Part shown: positions 17,563 through 25,571 of the stretch, piece after piece | Layout of the letters: each line of letters begins with the position of its first letter | How positions within the stretch are numbered: the stretch's first letter is position 1 | NCBI RefSeq assembly: GCF_021412625.1 | Contig: NZ_JAKCFI010000008.1 | Coordinates: forward strand, 124,001 to 188,000 | From: Myxococcus stipitatus | GTDB lineage: Bacteria > Myxococcota > Myxococcia > Myxococcales > Myxococcaceae | Direction of reading: 5' to 3' | Length of the DNA: 64,000 nucleotides | Program-made: the position numbers and the translations under genes | Notes under the pieces: generated by a model | The model's input: the letters and a program-made list of their open reading frames with translations, nothing else | What the model was told of the DNA's origin: nothing | Databases searched by the model: none

Positions 17563-18201
17563 ATGCCCCGCTCTCCCATCCGACACCTGTTCGCGCTCGG
17601 TCTGCTCGTCCCCTGGCTCGCCGTCGGCTGCGGCTCCGACGACGAGAACGAACCGCCGGACACGTCCGACGCAGGCACCTCCGATTCGGGGACTCCGGAC
17701 TCCGGCGCGCCCGATTCGGGGAGCCCGGACTCCGGCACCTCGCTGTCCCAGTTCGCCCAGGACATGCTCACGGGGCACAACGCCACGCGCGCCAGCGCGA
17801 AGCCCACGCCCAGCCCCGCGCTGGAGCCGCTCACCTGGGACACCGCCGCGGAGGGGGTGGCCCGGGCCTACGCCGCGAAGTGCAGGTTCGAGCACAACGG
17901 CGAGCGCGGCAACCTGGGCGAGAACCTCTACGCGGCGACGCCGGGCGCGACGACCACCCTCGGCGTGGTGAAGGGCTGGAGCGACGAGCTGGCGGACTAC
18001 GACTACGCCAGCAACTCGTGCGCGACCGGCAAGATGTGCGGCCACTACACGCAAATCGTGTGGCGCAACACGAAGCGCGTGGGCTGCGCGACGCAGACGT
18101 GCACCGAGAACTCGCCCTTCGGTTCGCGCTTCCCCACCTGGCAGCTGTGGGTCTGCAACTACGCGCCGCCGGGCAACTACGTGGGCCAGAAGCCCTACTA
18201 G
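17563..18201 (+). CDS. CAP-domain lipoprotein, second of a tandem pair
   Basis: The 212-residue product is a paralogue of the preceding gene: the CAP domain shares RFEHN, GENLYAATP, GHYTQIVWRNTKRVGCA and WVCNYAPPGN. The signal peptide ends at WLAVGC. Between the lipid anchor and the domain is a different linker made of repeated DSGxPDSG units (about residues 30-62), unlike the basic linker of the first copy. This suggests duplication followed by linker replacement. The stop codon shares the palindrome CTAG with the stop of the convergent alpha/beta hydrolase gene. Confidence 0.88.
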   Translation: MPRSPIRHLFALGLLVPWLAVGCGSDDENEPPDTSDAGTSDSGTPDSGAPDSGSPDSGTSLSQFAQDMLTGHNATRASAKPTPSPALEPLTWDTAAEGVARAYAAKCRFEHNGERGNLGENLYAATPGATTTLGVVKGWSDELADYDYASNSCATGKMCGHYTQIVWRNTKRVGCATQTCTENSPFGSRFPTWQLWVCNYAPPGNYVGQKPY

Positions 18202-19511
18202 CGCTCCAGCGCGCGCAGCCACGCGGAGAGGGTGTCGAGCGCGTCCGCCGACACCGTCTCCACGCCGGTGGGCGCCGCGGACGACTCCACGAGGTAGTGG
18301 TCCGCGCCGGCAATCACCTTCACCAGCGCCCGCCCTGGCGCGTCGGGGCGAAGCCGCAGGCCCCGGTCCAGCGCCCGCGCGACCTGGTGCGCCGGGGTCA
18401 CCTCGTCGCGCTCGCCCAGCAGCGCGAGCACCGGCCCGCGCACCCGTCCCAGGTCGCGCGCGGAGTCATAGGACAGCACGTTGTTCCACACCCGCCGGTG
18501 GACCTCCAGGAAGCGCTCCACGGGCAGCCCCTTGAACGGGGGCAGCGCCGTCACCGCGTACCAGCGCTTGCGCTTGGCGCGCTGGAGCTGGAACGACAGG
18601 GCCTTCAGCGCGCGCGCCTCGCCCTCCGGCGCGTAGAGGCGCGCGTCGTGGAGCCACTCGAGGAACTCCCCCAGGTCCACCAGCTCCGGTCCGGTGAGGC
18701 CCCGGCGCCGGCCCTCGTTGCGCATGCGGTGCTGCTCCTGCTTCCACACCGGCCCGCCACCGCCGCCCATCAACACCAGGAAGCCCACGTCGTCCGGCGC
18801 GCGCGCCGCCGCGTTCACCGCCACCCACGCGCCCAGGCCGAAGCCCATCAGCCCCACGGTGCCCCCGGGCGCCAGCCGCCCGCGCAGGAGCCTTACCGCC
18901 GCGAGCGCGTCGTCCGCCCGCTCGCGCACGCCCGCCTCCCAGGGCTGCCCAGCCCCCGAGGAGCGTCCGGCGCCACGGGCGTCGAACGCGAGCACCGCCA
19001 GCCCCTGGTGGGCGAGGAAGGCCGGATAGGGCTCCAGCGCCTCGCGCGCGCCCAGCGTCGCCTCGTGCAGCAGCACCACCGCGTGGCGAGGCGGCCCGCC
19101 GGCCGGCAGCCACAGCGTGCCGGCGAGGGAGAGCGCGCCCTGCTGGAAGGTGACGTCCTCGGTGCGCAGCGGGTGGCGCGTCAGCTCGAGCGGCGCGGCC
19201 CCCACCCCCGTGAGCACCAGCCCCTGGGTGCCCTCCCGCGACGGACTCCATCGCGCGGCCGCGGGGCGGCTTCCCTCCAGCGCCCATATCCCGTCCCCGC
19301 GCGCCTCCAGGCTCCAGCGCCCGCGCGAGGCGAAGTCCATGAGGAAGGGACCGGACGCGTCCTGCCCCACGCGCACCAGCCCTCCATCCGGTCGCAGCCA
19401 GGTCCCGACGAAGGGCGGCGCCACGACCGCGTCCGCGTCCGCCGCGCGGCCCGTGCGCCCCACCAGCAACAGCCCCAACCCCAGGACGACGCACCCACCG
19501 AGCCTCGACAC
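18198..19511 (-). CDS. Secreted alpha/beta hydrolase (dienelactone hydrolase-like)
   Basis: Starting at GTG 19511 (GGGAGG lies 4 bases upstream), the 437-residue product has a signal peptide VSRLGGCVVLGLGLLLVGRTGRAA. An N-terminal beta-rich domain (about 35-135) precedes the hydrolase fold. The fold shows HAVVLLHEATLG, LAVLAFDARGAGRS and LLGERDEVTP (acid Asp), and ends with GADHYLVES (His). At the nucleophile elbow the sequence reads GLMGFGLGAW, with Gly where Ser or Cys is expected, so the enzyme may be inactive or use another residue. The start codon is uncertain; an upstream TTG is also in frame. Confidence 0.75.
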   Translation of the reverse strand: MSRLGGCVVLGLGLLLVGRTGRAADADAVVAPPFVGTWLRPDGGLVRVGQDASGPFLMDFASRGRWSLEARGDGIWALEGSRPAAARWSPSREGTQGLVLTGVGAAPLELTRHPLRTEDVTFQQGALSLAGTLWLPAGGPPRHAVVLLHEATLGAREALEPYPAFLAHQGLAVLAFDARGAGRSSGAGQPWEAGVRERADDALAAVRLLRGRLAPGGTVGLMGFGLGAWVAVNAAARAPDDVGFLVLMGGGGGPVWKQEQHRMRNEGRRRGLTGPELVDLGEFLEWLHDARLYAPEGEARALKALSFQLQRAKRKRWYAVTALPPFKGLPVERFLEVHRRVWNNVLSYDSARDLGRVRGPVLALLGERDEVTPAHQVARALDRGLRLRPDAPGRALVKVIAGADHYLVESSAAPTGVETVSADALDTLSAWLRALER

Positions 19512-19621
19512 CCGACCTCCCGAAGATGAGGCCTCCTTCAAGCCGACCCCGGCCCCGGAGGCAATGGGCTCGCCCGCGAGCGCGCGCCGGGTGTGGCGGA
19601 CATGACAACCCAGGGCCCGCC

Positions 19622-20452
19622 TCAGCGCCGCAGGTGGTGCTCCAGGAACATCGACGTCTCCGCCCAGGCCATGGCCGCCGCGCCCGCGTCGTAGCGCTGG
19701 CCGGAGGGGTTGGCGAAGGCGTGCTCCGCGTCCAGCTCGACGATGCGCTGGCGCACGCCCGCGTCGTCGAGCGCCTGGCGCAGCTCGCGCACCTTCTCCG
19801 GCGGAATCGACGCGTCGCGCGTGCCGAAGATGGCGAGCACCGGCGCGCGGATGGACGCGAGCGCCTCCGGGTCCGTCTCCGGGTCGCCGTAATAGAGGAC
19901 GACCGCGTCCAGCTCCGGAAGCGCCATGCCCGCGCGCAGCGACCAGCCGCCCCCGAAGCACCACCCCAGGCTCGCCGTGCGCGGCGCCTTCACGCGCGCG
20001 TCCTCCTGGAGGAAGGCGTGCGCGGCCTTCAACACCTGGGTGGCGCGCTCCGGGTCCACCGCCTTCACCAGCGCGAGCGCCTCCTCCGACGTGGTGGCCA
20101 CCTTGCCGCCATACAGGTCCACCGCCAGCGCCGCGTAGCCATTGGCCGCCAGCCGGTCCGCCCAGTGGCGGAGGTGCGCGTTGAGGCCCCACCACTCGTG
20201 GATGACGAGGACCGCGGGCAGCGGCGCCTTCGCGCCCTCCGGCAGGCTCAAGTAGGCCTTCGTCCCGGCGACGTCCACCTCCTGCCCCCGGGCGGGCGGC
20301 GGGGCCTCCGGATTGAAGGTATGCAGCGCCTTGAACTCCTCCTCGGAGACGGCGCCCGTCACGGACGGGCCCCGGGACACCTCGCGGGGCTTCCCCCGGG
20401 TGCAACCTCCCACGAGCAACAACAGCCCCACGAGCAGCAGGTGACGGTGCAT
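19622..20452 (-). CDS. Dienelactone hydrolase-family lipoprotein
   Basis: The 276-residue product has a lipoprotein signal MHRHLLLVGLLLLVGGC and a full dienelactone hydrolase fold. The oxyanion region is LVIHEWWGL. The nucleophile is Cys in SLGWCFGGGW near residue 160, the acid is in FGTRDASIP and the base is His in AEHAFANP, together the Cys-Asp-His triad of this family. Dienelactone hydrolases open lactone rings, but many secreted relatives have other ester substrates. The neighbouring FKBP gene, upstream on the same strand, is separated by a strong terminator, so this gene should have its own promoter. Confidence 0.87.
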   Translation of the reverse strand: MHRHLLLVGLLLLVGGCTRGKPREVSRGPSVTGAVSEEEFKALHTFNPEAPPPARGQEVDVAGTKAYLSLPEGAKAPLPAVLVIHEWWGLNAHLRHWADRLAANGYAALAVDLYGGKVATTSEEALALVKAVDPERATQVLKAAHAFLQEDARVKAPRTASLGWCFGGGWSLRAGMALPELDAVVLYYGDPETDPEALASIRAPVLAIFGTRDASIPPEKVRELRQALDDAGVRQRIVELDAEHAFANPSGQRYDAGAAAMAWAETSMFLEHHLRR

Positions 20453-20475
20453 GGCCTTCCTCTCCAGGTGCCGTG

Positions 20476-20519
20476 AAAAACGACGAGGGCTGGGAGGGGA
20501 TTCCCCTCACCAGCCCTCG
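20476..20519 (-). terminator. Intrinsic terminator of the FKBP lipoprotein gene
   Basis: A 10-bp perfect stem (CGAGGGCTGG / CCAGCCCTCG) extended by GAGGGG/CCCCTC around an ATT loop is followed, on the minus strand, by TCG and five T residues. It lies 41 bases past the FKBP stop codon. This is the clearest Rho-independent terminator in the window. Confidence 0.85.
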
Positions 20520-20559
20520 CGAGAACCCGCTCCAGCGCGTGGAGCCGGGGAACGACCGA

Positions 20560-21330
20560 CTACTTCTTCTCCGCCGCGGAGGGCGGGGTCGCCGGCGGGG
20601 TCGCCGCGGGAGGAGCCTCCGGGGGCTTGACGATCTCCAGCAGCTCCACCTCGAAGACCAGCGCCGCGCCGCCCGGGATGTTCGGGGGAGCGCCACGGTC
20701 GCCGTAGGCGATGTCGGACGGGCACACCAGCTTGGCCTTGCCGCCGACCTTCATCTTCTGCACGCCCTCCGTCCAGCACTTGATGACGCCCTGGAGCGGG
20801 AACTGCGTGGGCTCGCCACGCTTGTAGGAGCTGTCGAACTCGGTGCCGTTGGGCAGCGTGCCCTTGTAGTGCACCTTCACCACGTCCGAGGCCTTCGGGG
20901 ACTCACCCGTGCCCGCGGTGATGTCCTTGTAGACCAGGCCGGACTCGGTCTTCACCGCGCCGGGCTCCTTGGCGGCCTCCTCGAGGAACTTCTTGGACTT
21001 CTCCTTCTCCGCCTCCGCGCGGCGGGTGCTGCGCGAGCGCGCCAGCTCCTGCAGCTTCGGCCCGTACGTCTCCAGCTCCACCGCGGGCTTCTCGCCCTTG
21101 ACCTGCGCGGTGAGGCCCGCCTTCACGAACTCGAGCTCCTCCGGGGTCATGTCGAACACGCTCACGCTCTTGCCGATGGACAGGCCCAGCGCGTACAGCG
21201 TCTTCTGCTCGTCCGTCTGCGGATTGGCGGCGGCGGCCGACGACGTCGCCGCGGCACCCGCGCCTTCCTTCTGCCCCTGGGGCTGGCATCCCGCCAGCGC
21301 CAGCATCGCAACCAGAACCAACTTCCGCAT
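20560..21330 (-). CDS. FKBP-type peptidyl-prolyl isomerase lipoprotein
   Basis: The 256-residue product begins MRKLVLVAMLALAGCQ, a lipoprotein signal, behind AAGGAAGGG. Residues about 40-125 form the helical FKBP_N (FkpA/Mip-like) dimerisation domain, with LYALGLSIGKSV. The catalytic FKBP domain (about 130-235) shows VKVHYKGTLPNGTEFDSSY, PLQGVIKCWTEGVQKMKVG and IPGGAALVFEVELLEI. It is expected to speed proline isomerisation in folding periplasmic or outer-membrane proteins. The Pro/Ala tail is disordered. The gene is transcribed alone and ends at a strong terminator. Confidence 0.92.
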   Translation of the reverse strand: MRKLVLVAMLALAGCQPQGQKEGAGAAATSSAAAANPQTDEQKTLYALGLSIGKSVSVFDMTPEELEFVKAGLTAQVKGEKPAVELETYGPKLQELARSRSTRRAEAEKEKSKKFLEEAAKEPGAVKTESGLVYKDITAGTGESPKASDVVKVHYKGTLPNGTEFDSSYKRGEPTQFPLQGVIKCWTEGVQKMKVGGKAKLVCPSDIAYGDRGAPPNIPGGAALVFEVELLEIVKPPEAPPAATPPATPPSAAEKK

Positions 21331-21490
21331 GTGTTTGCCCTTCCTTGGCTTACGGTGGCGCCATTCAACCCCCGCCACCTGACAGTCGGTACCGGGGGGC
21401 GACTTACTACAGAAATCGCCCGCCAGCCTCTCGGGCGGCGCGTACCACGGGACGACAGGCATTGGACTTCCAGTCAGGTGGGAGCTTTCT

Positions 21491-22411
21491 CTACCCGGTC
21501 GCGCCCAACCAGCGGAGGAGGGGGTCGCGCAGTGGGCCCAGGCGCTTGTAGGCGCTCATGTCCTCGGGGACGGTCCTCAGCACGCGCGCGAGGGCGTGGC
21601 GGCGTTCGGGGGTGGGCACCTCGCCTGCCACGGGGGCGACGTACGTGTGGATGGTGAAGAGGATGGCGCCGGTCTCCGGCAGGCGGCTGAGCGTCTGGCG
21701 CTCCAGGCGCAGGAGGCAGCGCTCGCCCGCGTTGTCGGGGGTGATGCCCTCGAAGAGGTGGCTCCACTCCGCGCGGTAGCGGGGCTCCATGCACAGCCGG
21801 GGGGTGACGGTGATGGCCCAGTTGCAGCGGGTGACGGGGCGCCCCGGCTTGAGCCCGTCCAGCAGCTTGAGCGTGGAGGCGCCCACCTGTTCGGCGAAGC
21901 GGGGCACCGGCGTGTGCACGGCGAGCAGCGACTGCCCCAGCTTGTCGTCCAGACACCAGCCGGAGGGAAAACACAGCTGACCGGCCACTAGCGGGAAACC
22001 CTCACGCGTGCCGTCCAGCACCAGCAGGTCCTCCTGCACCTGGCGCCCCACCCAGTCCAGCGGCGCCAGCGGCAGGCCGCGCTCGTCACCCGGCGTCAGC
22101 TCCGCGCGCGTGCCGCTCATCCGGTTGTCGAAACGCCAGCGCGCGCCGTCCTCCTCCAGGGAGAAGCACGCGGGGGACTCGGCGGCCATGCGACGCAGGA
22201 GGAAGCGCAGCACGTCCCACTGGAGGGGTTCGGTGTCCGGCAGCGCCTGGAAACGCGCGCGCGGGTCGTCTCGCAGGAGCGTGTCCTTCAGCGCCAGCTC
22301 GTCGAGATAGTGCGGCGCATCGACCTCGATGAGTGTTTCACCGGGCCGCAGCGCGCGCACGCCGAGTGCCATCGCGAAGGTGTCCTGCTCGAAGGGGAAG
22401 TAGGGCAGCAC
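21491..22411 (-). CDS. DUF3445 heme-dependent oxidative N-demethylase-like protein
   Basis: The 306-residue cytosolic protein matches the DUF3445 family, which includes the alpha subunit of heme-dependent dimethylamine/trimethylamine monooxygenase. Characteristic segments are QEDLLVLDG, QLCFPSGWCLDDKLGQ, IHTPVPRF near residue 165, RCNWAITVT and the basic/acidic stretch LRLERQTLSRLP. These resemble family segments thought to surround the heme and flavin-linked active site. Its neighbours give no pathway clue and no reductase partner is adjacent. The substrate is unknown, although an N-methylated compound would fit. Confidence 0.82.
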   Translation of the reverse strand: MLPYFPFEQDTFAMALGVRALRPGETLIEVDAPHYLDELALKDTLLRDDPRARFQALPDTEPLQWDVLRFLLRRMAAESPACFSLEEDGARWRFDNRMSGTRAELTPGDERGLPLAPLDWVGRQVQEDLLVLDGTREGFPLVAGQLCFPSGWCLDDKLGQSLLAVHTPVPRFAEQVGASTLKLLDGLKPGRPVTRCNWAITVTPRLCMEPRYRAEWSHLFEGITPDNAGERCLLRLERQTLSRLPETGAILFTIHTYVAPVAGEVPTPERRHALARVLRTVPEDMSAYKRLGPLRDPLLRWLGATG

Positions 22412-22624
22412 GTCGACGACTCCTGACAGGATGGTGCGTGTATCTTCTTCCGTGAGACACCACAGCGCAGCGCGTCACGCTGGATGGCCGTGGCGAATTC
22501 CTCACCATACGCTTGAGGTTGGGGCGTCCGGGGACGAGGATTCGCGCATCCCTTGCAGCGTCTCGAAGCCGCTCGTTCATGCGCGAGCCGAAGAGGCGCC
22601 GCGCATTTCGCAGGAGGCACCCTG

Positions 22625-24169
22625 ATGAACCGTCCGCCACTGTCGCGCATGTCTCGCGCCATGCTCATCACCCTGGTGGGTCTGCTGGCCCTTCCCGCGT
22701 GCTCGGACGACGACGACGAGACGCCGAACATCCCGGACGCCGGACCGCGACCGGACGCGGGGACCGACGGCGGTTCCGACGGCGGCGGTGAGCCGGAGCC
22801 GGACGCCGGCAGCGACGCGGGCACGTGGGCGACGGAGTTCTCCTGCGAGGGCAAGCCCCAGCAGACGCTGACGTTCGACCCCGGCCAGGAGCAGGAGCTG
22901 CAGAACGCCGTCAACGAGCTGGAGCCCTGCACCACCATCCAGTTGGGCGCGGGTACGTTCCACTTCGACAACGCGGTGACCATCCGGCAGGACGGTATCA
23001 CCATCGCCGGCGCGGGCCGCGGCGCGAAGGGCGAGGGCACGGGTGGCGGCGCCAGCACGGTGCTCGACTTCTCGGAGGCCACGGCCAACACCAACGGCCT
23101 GGACGTGGTGGGCAAGCTGTTCACGGTGCGCGACGTGGCGCTGTGGAACGCGCAGAAGGACGCGCTGCGCGTGGAGAACTCGGCCAACGTCTACATCCAG
23201 CGCATCCGCACCGAGTGGGCCGAGGAGAACAACCCGGACAACGGCAAGTACGGCATCTACCCGGTGAAGTCGCGCTACGTCATCATCGAGGACTGCGAGG
23301 CGTACAACGCCGCGGACGCGGGCATCTACGTGGGCCAGACGCGCTACGCCATCGTGCGGCGCAACATCGCGCGGCAGAACGTGGCGGGCATCGAAATCGA
23401 GAACACGAAGTACGCCTACGTGGAGGGCAACACGGCCATCGACAACACCACGGGCCTGGTGGTGTTCGACCTGCCGGGCAACCCCATCAAGGGCACGGAC
23501 ATCCTGGTGCTGGACAACACCATCACCGGCAACAACCGCCCGAACTTCGCGTCGGTGTCGTCCAGCAGCAGCACCGTGTCCCAGGTGCCGGCCGGCACGG
23601 GCACGTTCGTGCTGGCGTCGCGCCGGGTGGAGTTCCGCGGCAACACGTGGGGCGAGAACAACACGGTGGACATCGCGGTGCTCAGCGGTCTGGCCATCGA
23701 GCCGAACATCGACCTGTGGTCGGCGGGCTTCTTCAACTTCACCAGCACGGACGTGTACATCCACCACAACACCTTCCAGGGCGAGAGCGGCGCCGCGGTG
23801 GACAACGGCAACACGAACCAGGAGCTGCGCCCGCTGGGCACGCTGGTGGAGGCCGTCTACCTGTACGGGCTGTTCTACAAGGACATCGAGCGCGTGGAGC
23901 ACGTGCTGTGGGACGGCATGGACCCGACCCCGCCCGCCCCGAGCGAGACGGTGTCGCACAACCGCCTCAACCTCTGCTTCGTCGACAACGTCGTGCCGCA
24001 GCCGGACAAGCCGGCGGTGGTGGACTTCGACCTGGCCAACGTGCAGGCAATCCTGACGTCGGGGACGCCGAACCCGGCGGCGGCGGCCTTCGAGGAGACG
24101 CGCCGCTTCAAGCAGGGCGAGGCTCCCTTCAACTGCACGGGCTTCTCCCCGGCGCTGTCGCTGCCCTGA
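22625..24169 (+). CDS. Parallel beta-helix lipoprotein (partner of diheme cytochrome)
   Basis: The 514-residue product has a lipoprotein signal ending LLALPAC and an Asp/Gly-rich linker (about 22-65). It then has many right-handed beta-helix repeats with regularly spaced Asn and Asp, such as NVYIQRIRTEW, YVIIEDCEAYN, YAIVRRNIARQN and YAYVEGNTAIDN. AGGAGG lies 8 bases before the ATG. Together with the next gene, 12 bp downstream, it matches the two-gene pair I recall as TIGR03805/TIGR03806, whose joint function is unknown. It is probably on the cell surface or in the periplasm. Confidence 0.87.
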   Translation: MNRPPLSRMSRAMLITLVGLLALPACSDDDDETPNIPDAGPRPDAGTDGGSDGGGEPEPDAGSDAGTWATEFSCEGKPQQTLTFDPGQEQELQNAVNELEPCTTIQLGAGTFHFDNAVTIRQDGITIAGAGRGAKGEGTGGGASTVLDFSEATANTNGLDVVGKLFTVRDVALWNAQKDALRVENSANVYIQRIRTEWAEENNPDNGKYGIYPVKSRYVIIEDCEAYNAADAGIYVGQTRYAIVRRNIARQNVAGIEIENTKYAYVEGNTAIDNTTGLVVFDLPGNPIKGTDILVLDNTITGNNRPNFASVSSSSSTVSQVPAGTGTFVLASRRVEFRGNTWGENNTVDIAVLSGLAIEPNIDLWSAGFFNFTSTDVYIHHNTFQGESGAAVDNGNTNQELRPLGTLVEAVYLYGLFYKDIERVEHVLWDGMDPTPPAPSETVSHNRLNLCFVDNVVPQPDKPAVVDFDLANVQAILTSGTPNPAAAAFEETRRFKQGEAPFNCTGFSPALSLP

Positions 24170-24181
24170 GGCGTTGGAAGC

Positions 24182-25468
24182 ATGAAGCGCACGCCGTACA
24201 TGAAACACCTGGGCCTCGCCGCGGTGGTGCTCGCCGCGGTGGTGGCCGCTTGTTCCGGTGACGACGAAGACGAGCCCGGGATCGACCCACCGGACGCGGG
24301 CGATGCCTCGACGGATGGGGGCCGCTCGGACGCCGGTGACGCGGGCGATGGTGGCGACGCGGGCGATGCGGGTGACGCTGGCGACGCGGGAGATGGGGGC
24401 CATTCCCAGCCGGATGGTGGCGAGAGCACGGGCAATCCCGACTCCGGCACGCCGGACGCGGCCACCCTGCCCAACGCGCTGTCGGAGCTGAAGCTGTTCA
24501 CCGGCAGCCCCGCGGAGGGGAACTTCCAGCCGGTGGCGGGCTCCGTCCCGTACGAGCTGACCACGCCGTTGTTCTCCGACTACGCGCTCAAGTCGCGCAC
24601 GCTGGTCATCCCGGCGGGCAAGAGCGCGGTGTACAAGGAGTACGACGTGCTGGACCTGCCCGTGGGCACGGTCATCACCAAGACGTTCTCCTACCCCGCG
24701 GACCTGCGCGAGCCGACCGTGAACGTGCGCCCCCTGGAGACGCGCGTGCTGGTGCGGCGGACGGAGGGCTGGGACGCCGTCTCCTACGTGTGGAACGACA
24801 CGCTGACGGAGGCCACCAAGGCGTCTGGCGGCAAGGTCTTCAAGAACTTCCAGGTCGTCAACACGCAGGGCGAGACGCTGACGTTCGACTACCTGGTGCC
24901 CAGCAAGAACCAGTGCCAGAAGTGCCACCACGTGGTGGACGAGAACGAGAACCAGCACCTGCTGCCCATCGGCGTGAAGGCCCGCTACCTCAACCGCGAG
25001 CACACGTATGACGGCCAGGCGAAGAACCAGCTCCAGCACCTGGCGGACCTGGGACAGCTGACGGACCTGCCCTCCCTGGACAAGGTCCCGTCCGCGCCGG
25101 ACGCCTTCGACACGACGAGCACGGCCAGCCTCGATGACCGGGCGCGCACGTACCTGGACATCAACTGCGCCCACTGCCACAACGCGAAGGCGCAGCCGGG
25201 CATCACCAGCCGGTTGCTCCTGGACATCCGGACGCGGGACGCGTTCTCCAACGGCGTGTGCAAGCGTCCGGGCTCGGCGGGCAGTGAAGTGGGCGGCGAG
25301 TTCGACATCGTCCCCGGCAGCCATGGCACGTCCATCCTCTGGTACCGGCTGCACACCGAGGAGTCCGGGAAGATGATGCCGGAGATTGGCCGCGCCATCC
25401 GCCACGAGGAGGGCTCGCAGCTCATCGCCGATTGGATCGACGCCATGACGCCGCAGACCTGCAAGTAG
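24182..25468 (+). CDS. SO2930-family diheme c-type cytochrome lipoprotein
   Basis: The 428-residue product begins with a lipoprotein signal ending VVAACSG and an Asp/Gly-rich linker of GDAGDAGD-type repeats (about 35-90). Two c-type heme sites are present: CQKCH near residue 245 and CAHCH near residue 330. Conserved family stretches include LTTPLFSDYALKSRTLVIP and SILWYRLHT then MMPEIGR. It directly follows the beta-helix gene and the pair is closed by a terminator, so they form a two-gene operon. A periplasmic or surface electron-transfer role is inferred from the hemes. Confidence 0.9.
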   Translation: MKRTPYMKHLGLAAVVLAAVVAACSGDDEDEPGIDPPDAGDASTDGGRSDAGDAGDGGDAGDAGDAGDAGDGGHSQPDGGESTGNPDSGTPDAATLPNALSELKLFTGSPAEGNFQPVAGSVPYELTTPLFSDYALKSRTLVIPAGKSAVYKEYDVLDLPVGTVITKTFSYPADLREPTVNVRPLETRVLVRRTEGWDAVSYVWNDTLTEATKASGGKVFKNFQVVNTQGETLTFDYLVPSKNQCQKCHHVVDENENQHLLPIGVKARYLNREHTYDGQAKNQLQHLADLGQLTDLPSLDKVPSAPDAFDTTSTASLDDRARTYLDINCAHCHNAKAQPGITSRLLLDIRTRDAFSNGVCKRPGSAGSEVGGEFDIVPGSHGTSILWYRLHTEESGKMMPEIGRAIRHEEGSQLIADWIDAMTPQTCK

Positions 25469-25494
25469 GGCAGGGACAGGCGAGAAGTCTCCCA

Positions 25495-25540
25495 GACGCC
25501 CCCGCGCGCCGACACGAGGCCCGCGGGGGCGTCGTCTTTT
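25495..25540 (+). terminator. Intrinsic terminator after the beta-helix/cytochrome pair
   Basis: A 12-bp perfect inverted repeat (GACGCCCCCGCG / CGCGGGGGCGTC) with a loop of about 13 bases is followed by GTCTTTT. It lies 27 bases past the cytochrome stop codon and separates this operon from the ABC importer. Confidence 0.85.
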
Positions 25541-25571
25541 CTCCCGGCGCCTGACGCATAATCCGGGGCGC

